DNA of 23,431 nt, taken from the IMG/VR virus record IMGVR_UViG_3300048818_000405, positions 1 to 23,431 of that record; one strand, given 5' to 3'. The DNA is from a virus. Both the position numbers and the translations under genes were made by a program. This document shows, piece after piece, positions 16,214 through 22,670 of the stretch (position 1 is the first letter of the stretch; each line of letters starts with the position of its first letter). The notes under the pieces are model-generated. The model was not told the DNA's origin. It made no database searches and was given only the letters and a program-made list of their open reading frames with translations.

Positions 16214-16242
16214 AATATATATGTTCGCCTTTTGTTCGTCTA
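16214..16242 (-). promoter_or_regulatory. Promoter of the small gene at 16207
   Basis: On the minus strand TAGACG (16242-16237, 4/6 to consensus) and TATATT (16219-16214, 5/6) are separated by 17 bp. The ATG follows the -10 by 6 bp, implying a leaderless or near-leaderless mRNA. Spacing of -35, box, -10 and ATG copies that of the DprA-PRTase promoter. Confidence 0.6.
16223..16237 (-). promoter_or_regulatory. 15-bp direct-repeat operator, copy 2 (LexA-box-like)
   Basis: The plus strand reads GTTCGCCTTTTGTTC, an exact GTTC-N7-GTTC, and the minus strand GAACAAAAGGCGAAC. Compared in position with copy 1 it is again 3 bp from the -10 and overlaps the -35 by one base. It could also act on the divergent HD-domain fragment at 16336. 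Confidence 0.6.
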
Positions 16243-16335
16243 CATGCTACAGTGGTTTTTCCGAATGAAGAATTGAAGAGGTTTCGATGGACTTTTCACC
16301 CTTGTTTGCTTACAGTTGGGCACGACACCGCTTTC

Positions 16336-16560
16336 GTGACGAATTTACATCGACAGTACGAGATTCGTTGTCCCATCCATGGCTTCATCACGCTGAACTC
16401 CTGGGAAAAAGAGATCATTTCTCAACCCGCGTTCCAGCGTCTTCGCCGGATTCGCCAACTGGCGTGGACAGACCAAGTCTATCCCGGAGCTATGCACACT
16501 CGGTTCGAACACTCGCTGGGCGTAATGCAGTCTATGGCGTCCACGTCCACCCTTTTGTAG
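16336..16560 (+). pseudogene. Truncated HD-domain phosphohydrolase (SAMHD1/dGTPase-like N-terminus)
   Basis: From a plausible GTG start at 16336 the frame encodes YEIRCPIHGFI, then EKEIISQPAFQRLRRIRQL, WTDQVYPGAMHTRFEHSLGV, the hallmark N-terminus of HD-domain nucleotide phosphohydrolases related to SAMHD1 and dGTPases. Proteins of this family run several hundred residues, but here the frame ends 13 codons after SLGVM, before the HD dyad and the rest of the catalytic domain. Beyond 16560 the DNA belongs to another gene on the opposite strand. It is a gene fragment with no expected activity. The frame is open upstream to 16252 without conserved sequence. Confidence 0.75.
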
Positions 16561-16561
16561 T

Positions 16562-16942
16562 CTAGTGCTGATTTTGGCATTCCTTCTTCTGGCTATACCA
16601 GCGGATGCCGACAGGTGTAACGGTGAGGGAATCTATTGGTCCTCCGACTTCACGGCTGTCGGAATGAGCGTCCAAAACACTCTGAATCAAACTGACCGCA
16701 GTGAGAACATCCCAGTCATCTTTCGGAGCGGTAGCCAATCGACTTTGCCGCTGAACAGTCTTGTCGGAGTCTGAGAATAGAGTCACTCGGAATTGGCCGC
16801 CAGTGATTACAACTTCGGCATTCCCTTGAGAAACAGACCATCCTTTGATTGTGTTCGTAGCCTTGAGCCAATGCCATTCGCGATCAGCTCCCAAGGCAAA
16901 GGCTCCCGACAGTAATAGCGCAGAGAATATTAGGAAGCGCAT
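16562..16942 (-). CDS. Small exported protein of unknown function
   Basis: A 126-residue protein beginning MRFLIFSALLLSGAFALGAD, a clear Sec signal peptide with a likely cleavage near residues 16-19. The mature part starts EWHWLKATNTIKGWSV and has alternating beta-like segments (AEVVITGGQFRVTLFSD; VGGPIDSLTVTPVGIRWYS) with few cysteines. I do not recognise the family. ATG at 16942 is chosen because GGAG lies 6 bases upstream and the signal peptide begins there; the frame is open to 16990. It converges on the HD fragment, the two stops being 1-4 bases apart, which suggests a recombination junction. A periplasmic role unrelated to the defence genes is likely. Confidence 0.6.
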   Translation of the reverse strand: MRFLIFSALLLSGAFALGADREWHWLKATNTIKGWSVSQGNAEVVITGGQFRVTLFSDSDKTVQRQSRLATAPKDDWDVLTAVSLIQSVLDAHSDSREVGGPIDSLTVTPVGIRWYSQKKECQNQH

Positions 16943-17091
16943 GAAGCTCTCCATCCCGTTAGGATAACTGTTGTAACCAGGCGATTTCACTAATTGACGG
17001 TTGTTAGTGCAATGTCAATTGTTCGCCAATTGAGGTAGTGGCCGAAATCTGCGTTGAAGACATCCAAGGCATCCCTCAAGCGTCTTCTGTG

Positions 17092-18831
17092 TCAGTCAAT
17101 GGTCATCTGTTCTGGTGATTCGGATTCTTCATCCTCGTCTCCATTCGAATCGGCCTCGCGTTCCCATGCAGTTGGTACTGAAAAGTCTGCGGTCATCCAA
17201 ATATCGGAGCTGATCACTTTAGCCAGCAACTGCTTGAGGTCGGGAATGATCTCAATGGTGTTTTCGAGAATCCAGAGCAATTTCAGCAACTCATCATCAA
17301 ACTGCCATCCGTTAGGCCGAAGAAGATCAAGAGGTGACGTTTTCTTGCCTGCGCCTTTCTTCATGCGGAAGGCAAGCCATGACTGAACGACATTGAATCC
17401 TGAGACGCTGAACTCCCAAAGTTCGGGTTCGATATGCTCAAACACACCAGCGCCGACATAAAGCTCTTTCGTAGGAGCGCTGTATGAGAACACTTCAGGA
17501 TAGTGCTCTGAATCTGTCGGGGTGCCCACTTTGCAGCGGGCTTTTCCCGGTGGAATGTGGCCGGGCATGGTTCCATTCGGGACGAATCGCTCACCAAATG
17601 TGTGGAGCCAGATCAGTCGCTTTCCAAAGCTCACTGTGTCTTTGAAAAGAGCGGTTGTCTTCGTAATCGGAATCCTCGGCCCCGGCGTCGTCAATTCTTC
17701 CCAGAACATTTTGGCATAATCAGGCGAAAACAAGACTGCATAGCAGTAGGCAAATAAATCCCCCGGCGTTACATCCTGAAGGATCAGCAATACTCCCGAC
17801 GTAATGTTGGGCTTAGTAGCAGCACTGTCCCTCCACAACGGGATGATATGCTTACCGCCAAATGAACCTCTGAAGTGGTGCAAGTCTGGGATCAGCGCTG
17901 TCGTGATCGCACTCGGTCCCTCCCCCAACACCTCGGTAAGGAGGCTTGTCAAATAGAGTTGCTCAGGGCCGTGTGCAGCACACAATTTTCTTCGAGGCCG
18001 ATCGCAAAGACGCACGTCGAGAAGGGCCAATCGGCGGTCGAAGCTCCTGAACGCATATCCCATGGGCGGAACGGAAGGCGTGTTTGCACTCAGCTCATTT
18101 AGAGGGACAGTCTTTTTTTCATCTCCGCTGAGTGGTTTGTACTCTCTTTCAATAGTCCTCGCCGTTGTCTCTCTTAGCGCCAGGCGTTGACTGTTGCCTT
18201 GGCGACCCAACAGGGCCTTCCAGCGCTCCTGAAGGAGTTCCGCAGTTTCGCCAATCGGCCAATTTCTCTTGAACTGGACGCCGTTTTCTTGCCAAGGAAA
18301 GATGTCAGTGATTAGCGGCCAGTTCCAGTAGTTATTGGTCGTCGTCGGTATAAAACTATCAAACCATCCGATGGGAGCGTCTCGCCATGGAATATCGGTG
18401 AAGTGCTTCACTTTTGCAAGACGCTGGAGCTTCTCGTCTGCCGTTCCTGTAAATCTGGCATATCGGACCTTTGCGGGGCCTTCACTGGGAGCACCGTACC
18501 GGACGCCGACCGCAATGACCACGGGAGTCTGAATTGCGAAGACGTTTTCTGTAACCCTTGCGCCACGGCTGTCGCCTTCGAGATCGATCAGCCAGAGATC
18601 ATCAAAGGTCTGCCGCATGACCTTGCGCATGCCCGCGAATCCCGGACCGCGTAGGTATGAAGCCGCAGTAATAAAGCTCACAATGCCTCTTGGTGACAAA
18701 GTTTCGAACACTTTCCAAAGAGCCCATCGCCAAAAGTAAACGTAGTCGTTGTAGAGGTTCTTTGCGTGTACGCCATCTCCAGTTTCCGACAGCGGCGCAA
18801 TGAAACCCTGCAAGATTCCGGTTCCATCCAC
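17092..18831 (-). CDS. C-terminal part of frameshifted restriction-methyltransferase (specificity region)
   Basis: This frame continues the methylase that starts at 20380 after a +1 shift in the G run at 18857-18863. It carries the region after catalytic NPPY: HAKNLYNDYVYFWRWALWKV, RGIVSFITAASYLRGPGF, ENVFAIQTPVVIAVGV, then a long C-terminal target-recognition region with GDLFAYCYAVLFSPDYAKMF, like the C-terminal specificity domain of Type ISP/IIG enzymes. The tail is acidic (SNGDEDEESESPEQ). With the shift corrected, the protein is about 1095 residues. No independent start with a ribosome site is visible, so alone it is unlikely to be made as a functional protein. Confidence 0.85.
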   Translation of the reverse strand: MDGTGILQGFIAPLSETGDGVHAKNLYNDYVYFWRWALWKVFETLSPRGIVSFITAASYLRGPGFAGMRKVMRQTFDDLWLIDLEGDSRGARVTENVFAIQTPVVIAVGVRYGAPSEGPAKVRYARFTGTADEKLQRLAKVKHFTDIPWRDAPIGWFDSFIPTTTNNYWNWPLITDIFPWQENGVQFKRNWPIGETAELLQERWKALLGRQGNSQRLALRETTARTIEREYKPLSGDEKKTVPLNELSANTPSVPPMGYAFRSFDRRLALLDVRLCDRPRRKLCAAHGPEQLYLTSLLTEVLGEGPSAITTALIPDLHHFRGSFGGKHIIPLWRDSAATKPNITSGVLLILQDVTPGDLFAYCYAVLFSPDYAKMFWEELTTPGPRIPITKTTALFKDTVSFGKRLIWLHTFGERFVPNGTMPGHIPPGKARCKVGTPTDSEHYPEVFSYSAPTKELYVGAGVFEHIEPELWEFSVSGFNVVQSWLAFRMKKGAGKKTSPLDLLRPNGWQFDDELLKLLWILENTIEIIPDLKQLLAKVISSDIWMTADFSVPTAWEREADSNGDEDEESESPEQMTID

Positions 18832-18838
18832 GCCTGCC

Positions 18839-20380
18839 TCACCAAAACGAACCCATCCCCCCCTTTCGCCTTTCTAATCCAGCATCCTGTTCTTCGATTT
18901 CTTGGCGGTCGTACGGAGGATTCCCGAGACACACAAGAACTGGAGTTTCTGCTTTCACCTTCTGAGCCCGCTTGTGTTCTTCACCGAGGTTTTTGTACGT
19001 GAGAGGAAGGTGCTGAGGGGGTACGGCGTGTGGGGATTCTAAAGTGTCAGTCAGGTAGACGTGCACGCCATCTGCCGGAACCGCGCTGTTTTCCGCGATG
19101 ATCTGCTGAGTGAGCCGCAGATGAGCAACCGAGTAGGGACCGACAAGTATCTCAAAAGCATGCAGATTGGTTGCCGCGATTGTAGCAGCGTTGACCCGCA
19201 TGCCTTGCCCTTTCGCAGCCTCGATTTTATCCAGAGCGTGACGCAGCGCAGCCAGAACATAAGTACCTGTTCCGCATGCGGGATCGAGTGTAACAACTTT
19301 GGAGTCAGCAAAGGAATCTTCCGCGCCGAACTTGCTGGCTAGAAGTTCGTCGATCAAGCACACTTGAGCTTGGACCACCGCAACGGGCGTATAGTACACG
19401 CCTCGGTCCTTTTTCATTTTCGAGTCGTAAGCTCCGAGGAAATCCTCGTAGAAATAAAGCCAAAGGTCCCCCTCGGACTTGGCAGACAGCTTCGAGACAT
19501 CGACCGCTCCAATGACCCGTTCGAGAAGACTGACCGGAATCTCGATTGCCTTTCGCGCATCATCGACGCTCAGAATCTTGAGGGCATCCGAGAGTAATTT
19601 ATGCCCAGCCTTTATAGTCTTTGCAGCGCTGTCGGTTGTGAGGATCGAAGCACCAGAAAACTTGGCCAGTAAGAGCGCGTAGGTTAGGGTTTGTGCGTAG
19701 GCGTCGGCAAATTGCTTGTCATCCGCGTCGGGGAAGAGGTATCTCCGCCAGTCTTTTGCAAGGTTGCTAAGATCGGAAGCGGGATCTTGCACTGCTTCGA
19801 GGACATCGGACTTCAAGAAACGGCAAAGAGGAGCAAGTATCTCGGCCAGCGCTTTCGGAGTGGATGGAACAACTGGCTGCCAAGATAAGAAGTCGTGGAA
19901 CAGCAGGTCTAGACGATCCGCATCCTTCTCCGTGATAGCAGCAGCGCCATCTTGCGTCACGTCTCCTGAAAACCTAATCAGGCTACCAACCTTCTCTCCA
20001 TTGCGAAAAAGTACCCATTCGCTGCCGTTCGTATAAATCAGATTCGGCAAATCCTGAAACTTGTGCCATTGAATTCTGTCGTTGCCCTTGAACTTCTTTG
20101 GATCGGCACCCTTTTCCGGAGCCTTCAACTCGACATGTCCAATGAGCAGTTGGTTGACGGTAACACCCATGTCGGGACGACCCGAGACCTCTGAAACATG
20201 GACTTCCGTGACAACCTCAACGGTTTTGCCGGACGGCGAGCCGATAGATTTGAACAACTCTTCAACCGGAGACGTGAGTTGAGCCTCGGGAGAGAAATCC
20301 ACTTTGAGCGAGAATTTTTTCCTTACTTGCTCTGCAAAGTGGCAGACGGACTCAAAAGGCTTCACCTTTGGCTTTTCCAT
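18839..20380 (-). CDS. N-terminal part of frameshifted single-chain restriction-methyltransferase (Type IIG/ISP-like)
   Basis: Residues are counted from the GTG at 20386. The N-terminus holds a PD-(D/E)XK nuclease, GRPDMGV (D72) and VELKAP (E86, K88). A helical connector (150-320) follows, then GVYYTPVAVVQA (329-340), SAM motif I DPACGTGTY (368-376) and catalytic NPPY (489-492). This is the layout of Type IIG enzymes, cutting and adenine-methylating in one chain; I see no helicase, unlike true Type ISP proteins. After RRKGG the frame reads MGSFW and stops; removing one G from the seven-G run restores GGWVRFGEAG and joins the C-terminal part. I use ATG at 20380, with GTG at 20386 possible. There is no ribosome site; the transposase remnant ends within this start, so native upstream control is missing. 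Confidence 0.88.
   Translation of the reverse strand: MEKPKVKPFESVCHFAEQVRKKFSLKVDFSPEAQLTSPVEELFKSIGSPSGKTVEVVTEVHVSEVSGRPDMGVTVNQLLIGHVELKAPEKGADPKKFKGNDRIQWHKFQDLPNLIYTNGSEWVLFRNGEKVGSLIRFSGDVTQDGAAAITEKDADRLDLLFHDFLSWQPVVPSTPKALAEILAPLCRFLKSDVLEAVQDPASDLSNLAKDWRRYLFPDADDKQFADAYAQTLTYALLLAKFSGASILTTDSAAKTIKAGHKLLSDALKILSVDDARKAIEIPVSLLERVIGAVDVSKLSAKSEGDLWLYFYEDFLGAYDSKMKKDRGVYYTPVAVVQAQVCLIDELLASKFGAEDSFADSKVVTLDPACGTGTYVLAALRHALDKIEAAKGQGMRVNAATIAATNLHAFEILVGPYSVAHLRLTQQIIAENSAVPADGVHVYLTDTLESPHAVPPQHLPLTYKNLGEEHKRAQKVKAETPVLVCLGNPPYDRQEIEEQDAGLERRKGGMGSFW
18857..18863 (-). repeat. Seven-G homopolymer causing the frameshift
   Basis: Seven C on the plus strand (G7 in coding sense) inside the methylase gene. 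Six G would give one continuous frame of about 1095 codons with GGWVRFG; seven give a stop 7 codons later. Either a sequencing/assembly error, a mutation, or a phase-variable tract. Confidence 0.8.
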
Positions 20381-20382
20381 GA

Positions 20383-21190
20383 TCACGATGCCAGCAGTTC
20401 ATCCAAAGTCCAGACATGATCTGTGATTCCCGCTTCCATGCTCGGGGTGACACGCAAACTTTGATGCACGCGGCAGAAGTTATAATACGCGAAGTGCAAC
20501 GCGACCGCCGCTCTCAGGTTCTCCCATTTTTTCGAGAACGCATTGGTGAGCCGAGTCAGCCTGCGAATCTGCATCCGCATGGTGAGGTTCTGGCGCTCTA
20601 TATGTGACGTGCAAACGCGCTCGAAATCTGGCATTCCGGCTCTTGGGACTACCTCCACGTCTACGATCTCTGCGGGTGAGTACCGTTGCTCACCATCACG
20701 AGAAGCGCCGTAGACTTTGATTAACTGCGCGTAGTCGATTTCACTTCCGAACACGCGCTCAACTGCATCGGGATATGAGGGCCAGCCATCCGTGGTTAGC
20801 TGGAATTTTCCTTCCGTGGCGCGGCGAAGTTTCACGATGAATTGCAGCGTGTCTTGCCGATTGCGCTTGCCCAGATGCCACGCCAGAATCAGCTTTGAGT
20901 TACGTTCCATTGCGACGTAAGTGTAAGCGTCTCCGAGCGTATCCGCCTGCGTTGTACAGATTCGCCTTCGCTCTTTCCTTCATGCCCACATAGCCCCAAA
21001 TTTCATCGGCTTCGACATCGCGGACGTGAAGTTTTTGGATCGTGTCCGCTAACAGTTTTTCGCAGCGTTCCCCGGCACCGCACAAGCAGGGTCGCTATGG
21101 TAGTCCGGTCTAAGCCAGTGATCCTCTCAGTGCTCCGAATGCTGTTTCCTTCAAGCAGGAGCCGGGTTGATTCCCTGCGGCGAAAAACTC
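20383..21190 (-). pseudogene. IS1-like transposase remnant, at least two frameshifts
   Basis: Three reading frames together give most of an IS1-family DDE transposase. The N-terminal part is NSIRSTERITGLDRTTIATLL (about 21094-21155), the middle is GERCEKLL...VEADEIWGYVGMKERAK (21085 to about 20965), and the C-terminal part is GDAYTYVAMERNSKLILAWH through TTDGWPSYPDAVERVFG, HIERQNLTMRMQ and ALHFAYYNFCRVH to 20383. The DDE residues are visible in ADEIW, TTDGW and HIERQ. A single extra T near 21088 breaks the first junction and another shift lies near 20945-20965, so the gene is dead. I see no terminal inverted repeat on the 20383 side; the frame stops inside the methylase start, so that end of the element is missing. 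Confidence 0.85.
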
Positions 21191-21312
21191 AACCAGTAGT
21201 CATCGCGGTACTTGGGCTGACTGCGAAACGCGATAATTGGAATAACGGCAAAGGCAGCGACGAGCTTCAGCGCTAAGATACCCGAAACACATAGCAGTGT
21301 GATTCCGAACCC
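21151..21312 (-). pseudogene. Possible membrane-protein remnant
   Basis: A frame open from a stop at 21313-21315 to a stop at 21151-21153 encodes GFGITLLCVSGILALKLVAA, then FAVIPIIAFRSQPKYRDDYW and LSFSPQ. A 28-residue hydrophobic run followed by basic residues looks like a transmembrane segment. There is no start codon, an in-frame stop precedes it, and its end overlaps the transposase N-terminus near 21170. It may be a gene piece truncated by the insertion; chance is also possible. Confidence 0.25.
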
Positions 21313-21388
21313 TTACGCACCTAACTCCCATTCATAAGCACCAACAAAAGCGACTACCACGATGTTCGATAACTGCTGTTAACAGGCG

Positions 21389-21534
21389 TGGCTGTTGAAA
21401 AACTCCTTCTCGTGAAATTCCCGAAAATAAAATTGCGTCAGGAAGCCCCACAATCGATCTTCTCGGATCGGGTGGACATTTTCTATCCTCCAAATTTTGG
21501 CTGTTTTGAGAAAAGTGGACTTTTTCAACAGCCA
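21389..21534. mobile_element. 146-bp MITE-like element with inverted ends
   Basis: The ends are inverted copies: TGGCTGTTGAAAAACTCC on the left and, read on the minus strand, TGGCTGTTGAAAAAGTCC on the right (17/18). CAGGCG occurs immediately outside both ends (21383-21388 and 21535-21540), a probable 6-bp target duplication. The interior has no transposase. From memory, GGCTGTTGAAAAA ends occur in IS5/IS1182-type elements, so this is probably a non-autonomous derivative or a solo deletion relic. Confidence 0.7.
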
Positions 21535-21701
21535 CAGGCGATTACACTAACTGAGAATTGCGCCACTCGCTCATTCCACCCCGTCAGCTAGCCCCGCTCG
21601 CGAGCACGCTCCCCGCGTCCCAGGGGTCCAGTTCCGTGGGGGTCGACAATTTTTCCCTCACGGTATAACCCCCTCAAACAATTGGGGGGGTGAGAACACC
21701 A

Positions 21702-21721
21702 CGGGATGGAATATGAACCCC
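21702..21721 (+). repeat. 20-bp direct repeat, left copy
   Basis: CGGGATGGAATATGAACCCC, identical to 22379-22398. The two copies bracket the P-loop kinase-like gene. Similarity continues with TGCG after a one-base C difference. Just upstream is a small CCCCC/GGGGG hairpin at 21668-21691. Confidence 0.75.
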
Positions 21722-21761
21722 CTGCGACTAATCACCACCGTTCAGCAGCAGTCGACCGCTT

Positions 21762-21790
21762 GCGACAATTCCGCAAGACGATTCGATAAT
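21762..21790 (+). promoter_or_regulatory. Possible promoter of the P-loop gene with overlapping inverted repeat
   Basis: GCGACA (21762-21767) and GATAAT (21785-21790) are 17 bp apart. The -35 lies within a perfect inverted repeat CTTGCG-N7-CGCAAG (21759-21777), which could be a repressor site. The -35 matches consensus in only four positions. Confidence 0.4.
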
Positions 21791-21819
21791 GTCCTTAAAA
21801 TCAAATAGCCTTTAGGTCC

Positions 21820-22347
21820 ATGATTTCCAAACCCATCTCTCCTCAGAAATATAGAAGGATCGTCCTCGTGTGTGGTATCCCGGGTTCCGGAAAGACGATC
21901 TATAGCATGTGGCTAGCTCAGCAAAAGGGGTTTGATCACCTGGATTTTGACGAACTACTCTCGGGACGAGGTACTCCAACGCAGCTTAAATTGATCGAAC
22001 TTCTGAAAAAAAGTCCGAACGGTTTTGTTCATAAACTTTCTAGGAGAGGGCGCACGGTAATTGACTGGGGCTTTCCGCCCACCAATATTCCGCTCATCCG
22101 CACGTTGCAGGAGCGGGGAATTTCTGTCTGGTGGTTTGACGGGGATCGGGAAGCTGCGCTGCAGAGTTTCACTGCTCGTGGCACTGTGTCTCTGGATGCT
22201 TTCTGGATTCAAATGGACGCTATCGAAGAGGCATGGAGTCAGATCAAAGAGATTATTGGGGACCGTATCATCAACGCTGTCGCAGCAGGACCAACTCACT
22301 TAGCGTCGGAGAAGATCTTTGTCGAGATGTTTAGATCGGGTGAATGA
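21820..22347 (+). CDS. P-loop kinase-like protein (zeta-toxin/AAA_33-like)
   Basis: A 175-residue protein with a textbook Walker A, GIPGSGKT at residues 19-26, directly after a beta strand (RRIVLVC). Acidic DHLDFDELL and TVIDWGFPP follow, and later WWFDGDREAALQSF. This fits small predicted nucleoside or zeta-toxin-like kinases (AAA_33 type) that phosphorylate a small molecule or RNA, but I cannot name a substrate. The length is near the family minimum and it appears complete. The ribosome site is weak (AGG 6-8 bases before ATG). It stands alone between two 20-bp direct repeats, with a candidate promoter 30 bp upstream. No antitoxin-like partner is adjacent, so a toxin role is not supported by context. 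Confidence 0.72.
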   Translation: MISKPISPQKYRRIVLVCGIPGSGKTIYSMWLAQQKGFDHLDFDELLSGRGTPTQLKLIELLKKSPNGFVHKLSRRGRTVIDWGFPPTNIPLIRTLQERGISVWWFDGDREAALQSFTARGTVSLDAFWIQMDAIEEAWSQIKEIIGDRIINAVAAGPTHLASEKIFVEMFRSGE

Positions 22348-22378
22348 GTGGATGACACGGACTTCCCGTTTGACCGCC

Positions 22379-22398
22379 CGGGATGGAATATGAACCCC
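22379..22398 (+). repeat. 20-bp direct repeat, right copy
   Basis: Perfect second copy of the repeat at 21702-21721, 677 bp further on, located 31 bp after the P-loop gene stop. Followed by TGCGTTCGACC. Confidence 0.75.
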
Positions 22399-22634
22399 TG
22401 CGTTCGACCGAGGTGGATTAGTTCCGGTTAGCCCGTCACTCGGGCTGAAAGAGCGATCGATCTCCAATGGGCCGCGAATCATCCTCTCGCGTTCACCGGT
22501 TCGGTAAGCTCCCGGATCGTCGGTTACTCTTACCTTGGGATTATTTCAGGGTTTCCCGTGATCCAGGCGCAATTGCAAAAACCACGCGGGCTGGGTCTGA
22601 AACGAAACCCCCGCTCACTTCTTACGCGTCCGCA

Positions 22635-22660
22635 ACTCTTCCATAACTATCTGGAAGAGT
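22635..22660 (-). terminator. Hairpin, possible terminator of radical SAM gene
   Basis: ACTCTTCCA and TGGAAGAGT pair perfectly (9 bp) around an 8-base loop, 10 bp beyond the stop of the minus-strand radical SAM gene. No T run follows, so intrinsic termination would be weak. Confidence 0.45.
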
Positions 22661-22670
22661 GAATTCAGAT

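Larger units (their letters stand above)
22348..22670. other. Intergenic region after the P-loop gene
   Basis: About 320 bp without a convincing gene. It contains the right 20-bp direct repeat (22379-22398) and, at its right end, a hairpin (22635-22660) that may end transcription of the radical SAM gene. I see no tRNA or other RNA gene. Confidence 0.6.

Noticed and set aside
16017-16214. N-terminal extension of the zinc-ribbon frame (203 codons in all)
   Set aside because: Gly/Ala/Arg-rich sequence that is antiphase to the MDEGRKRVL frame with its own promoter; not protein-like.
16287-16565. Alternative plus-strand frame starting MDFSPLFAYSW
   Set aside because: The conserved HD-domain motifs are in the other frame (16252-16560).
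21702-21721. Direct repeat as a tRNA 3' end or attachment core (minus strand GGGGTTCATATTCC)
   Set aside because: It resembles a T arm only superficially; the stem does not pair and there is no acceptor or anticodon arm.
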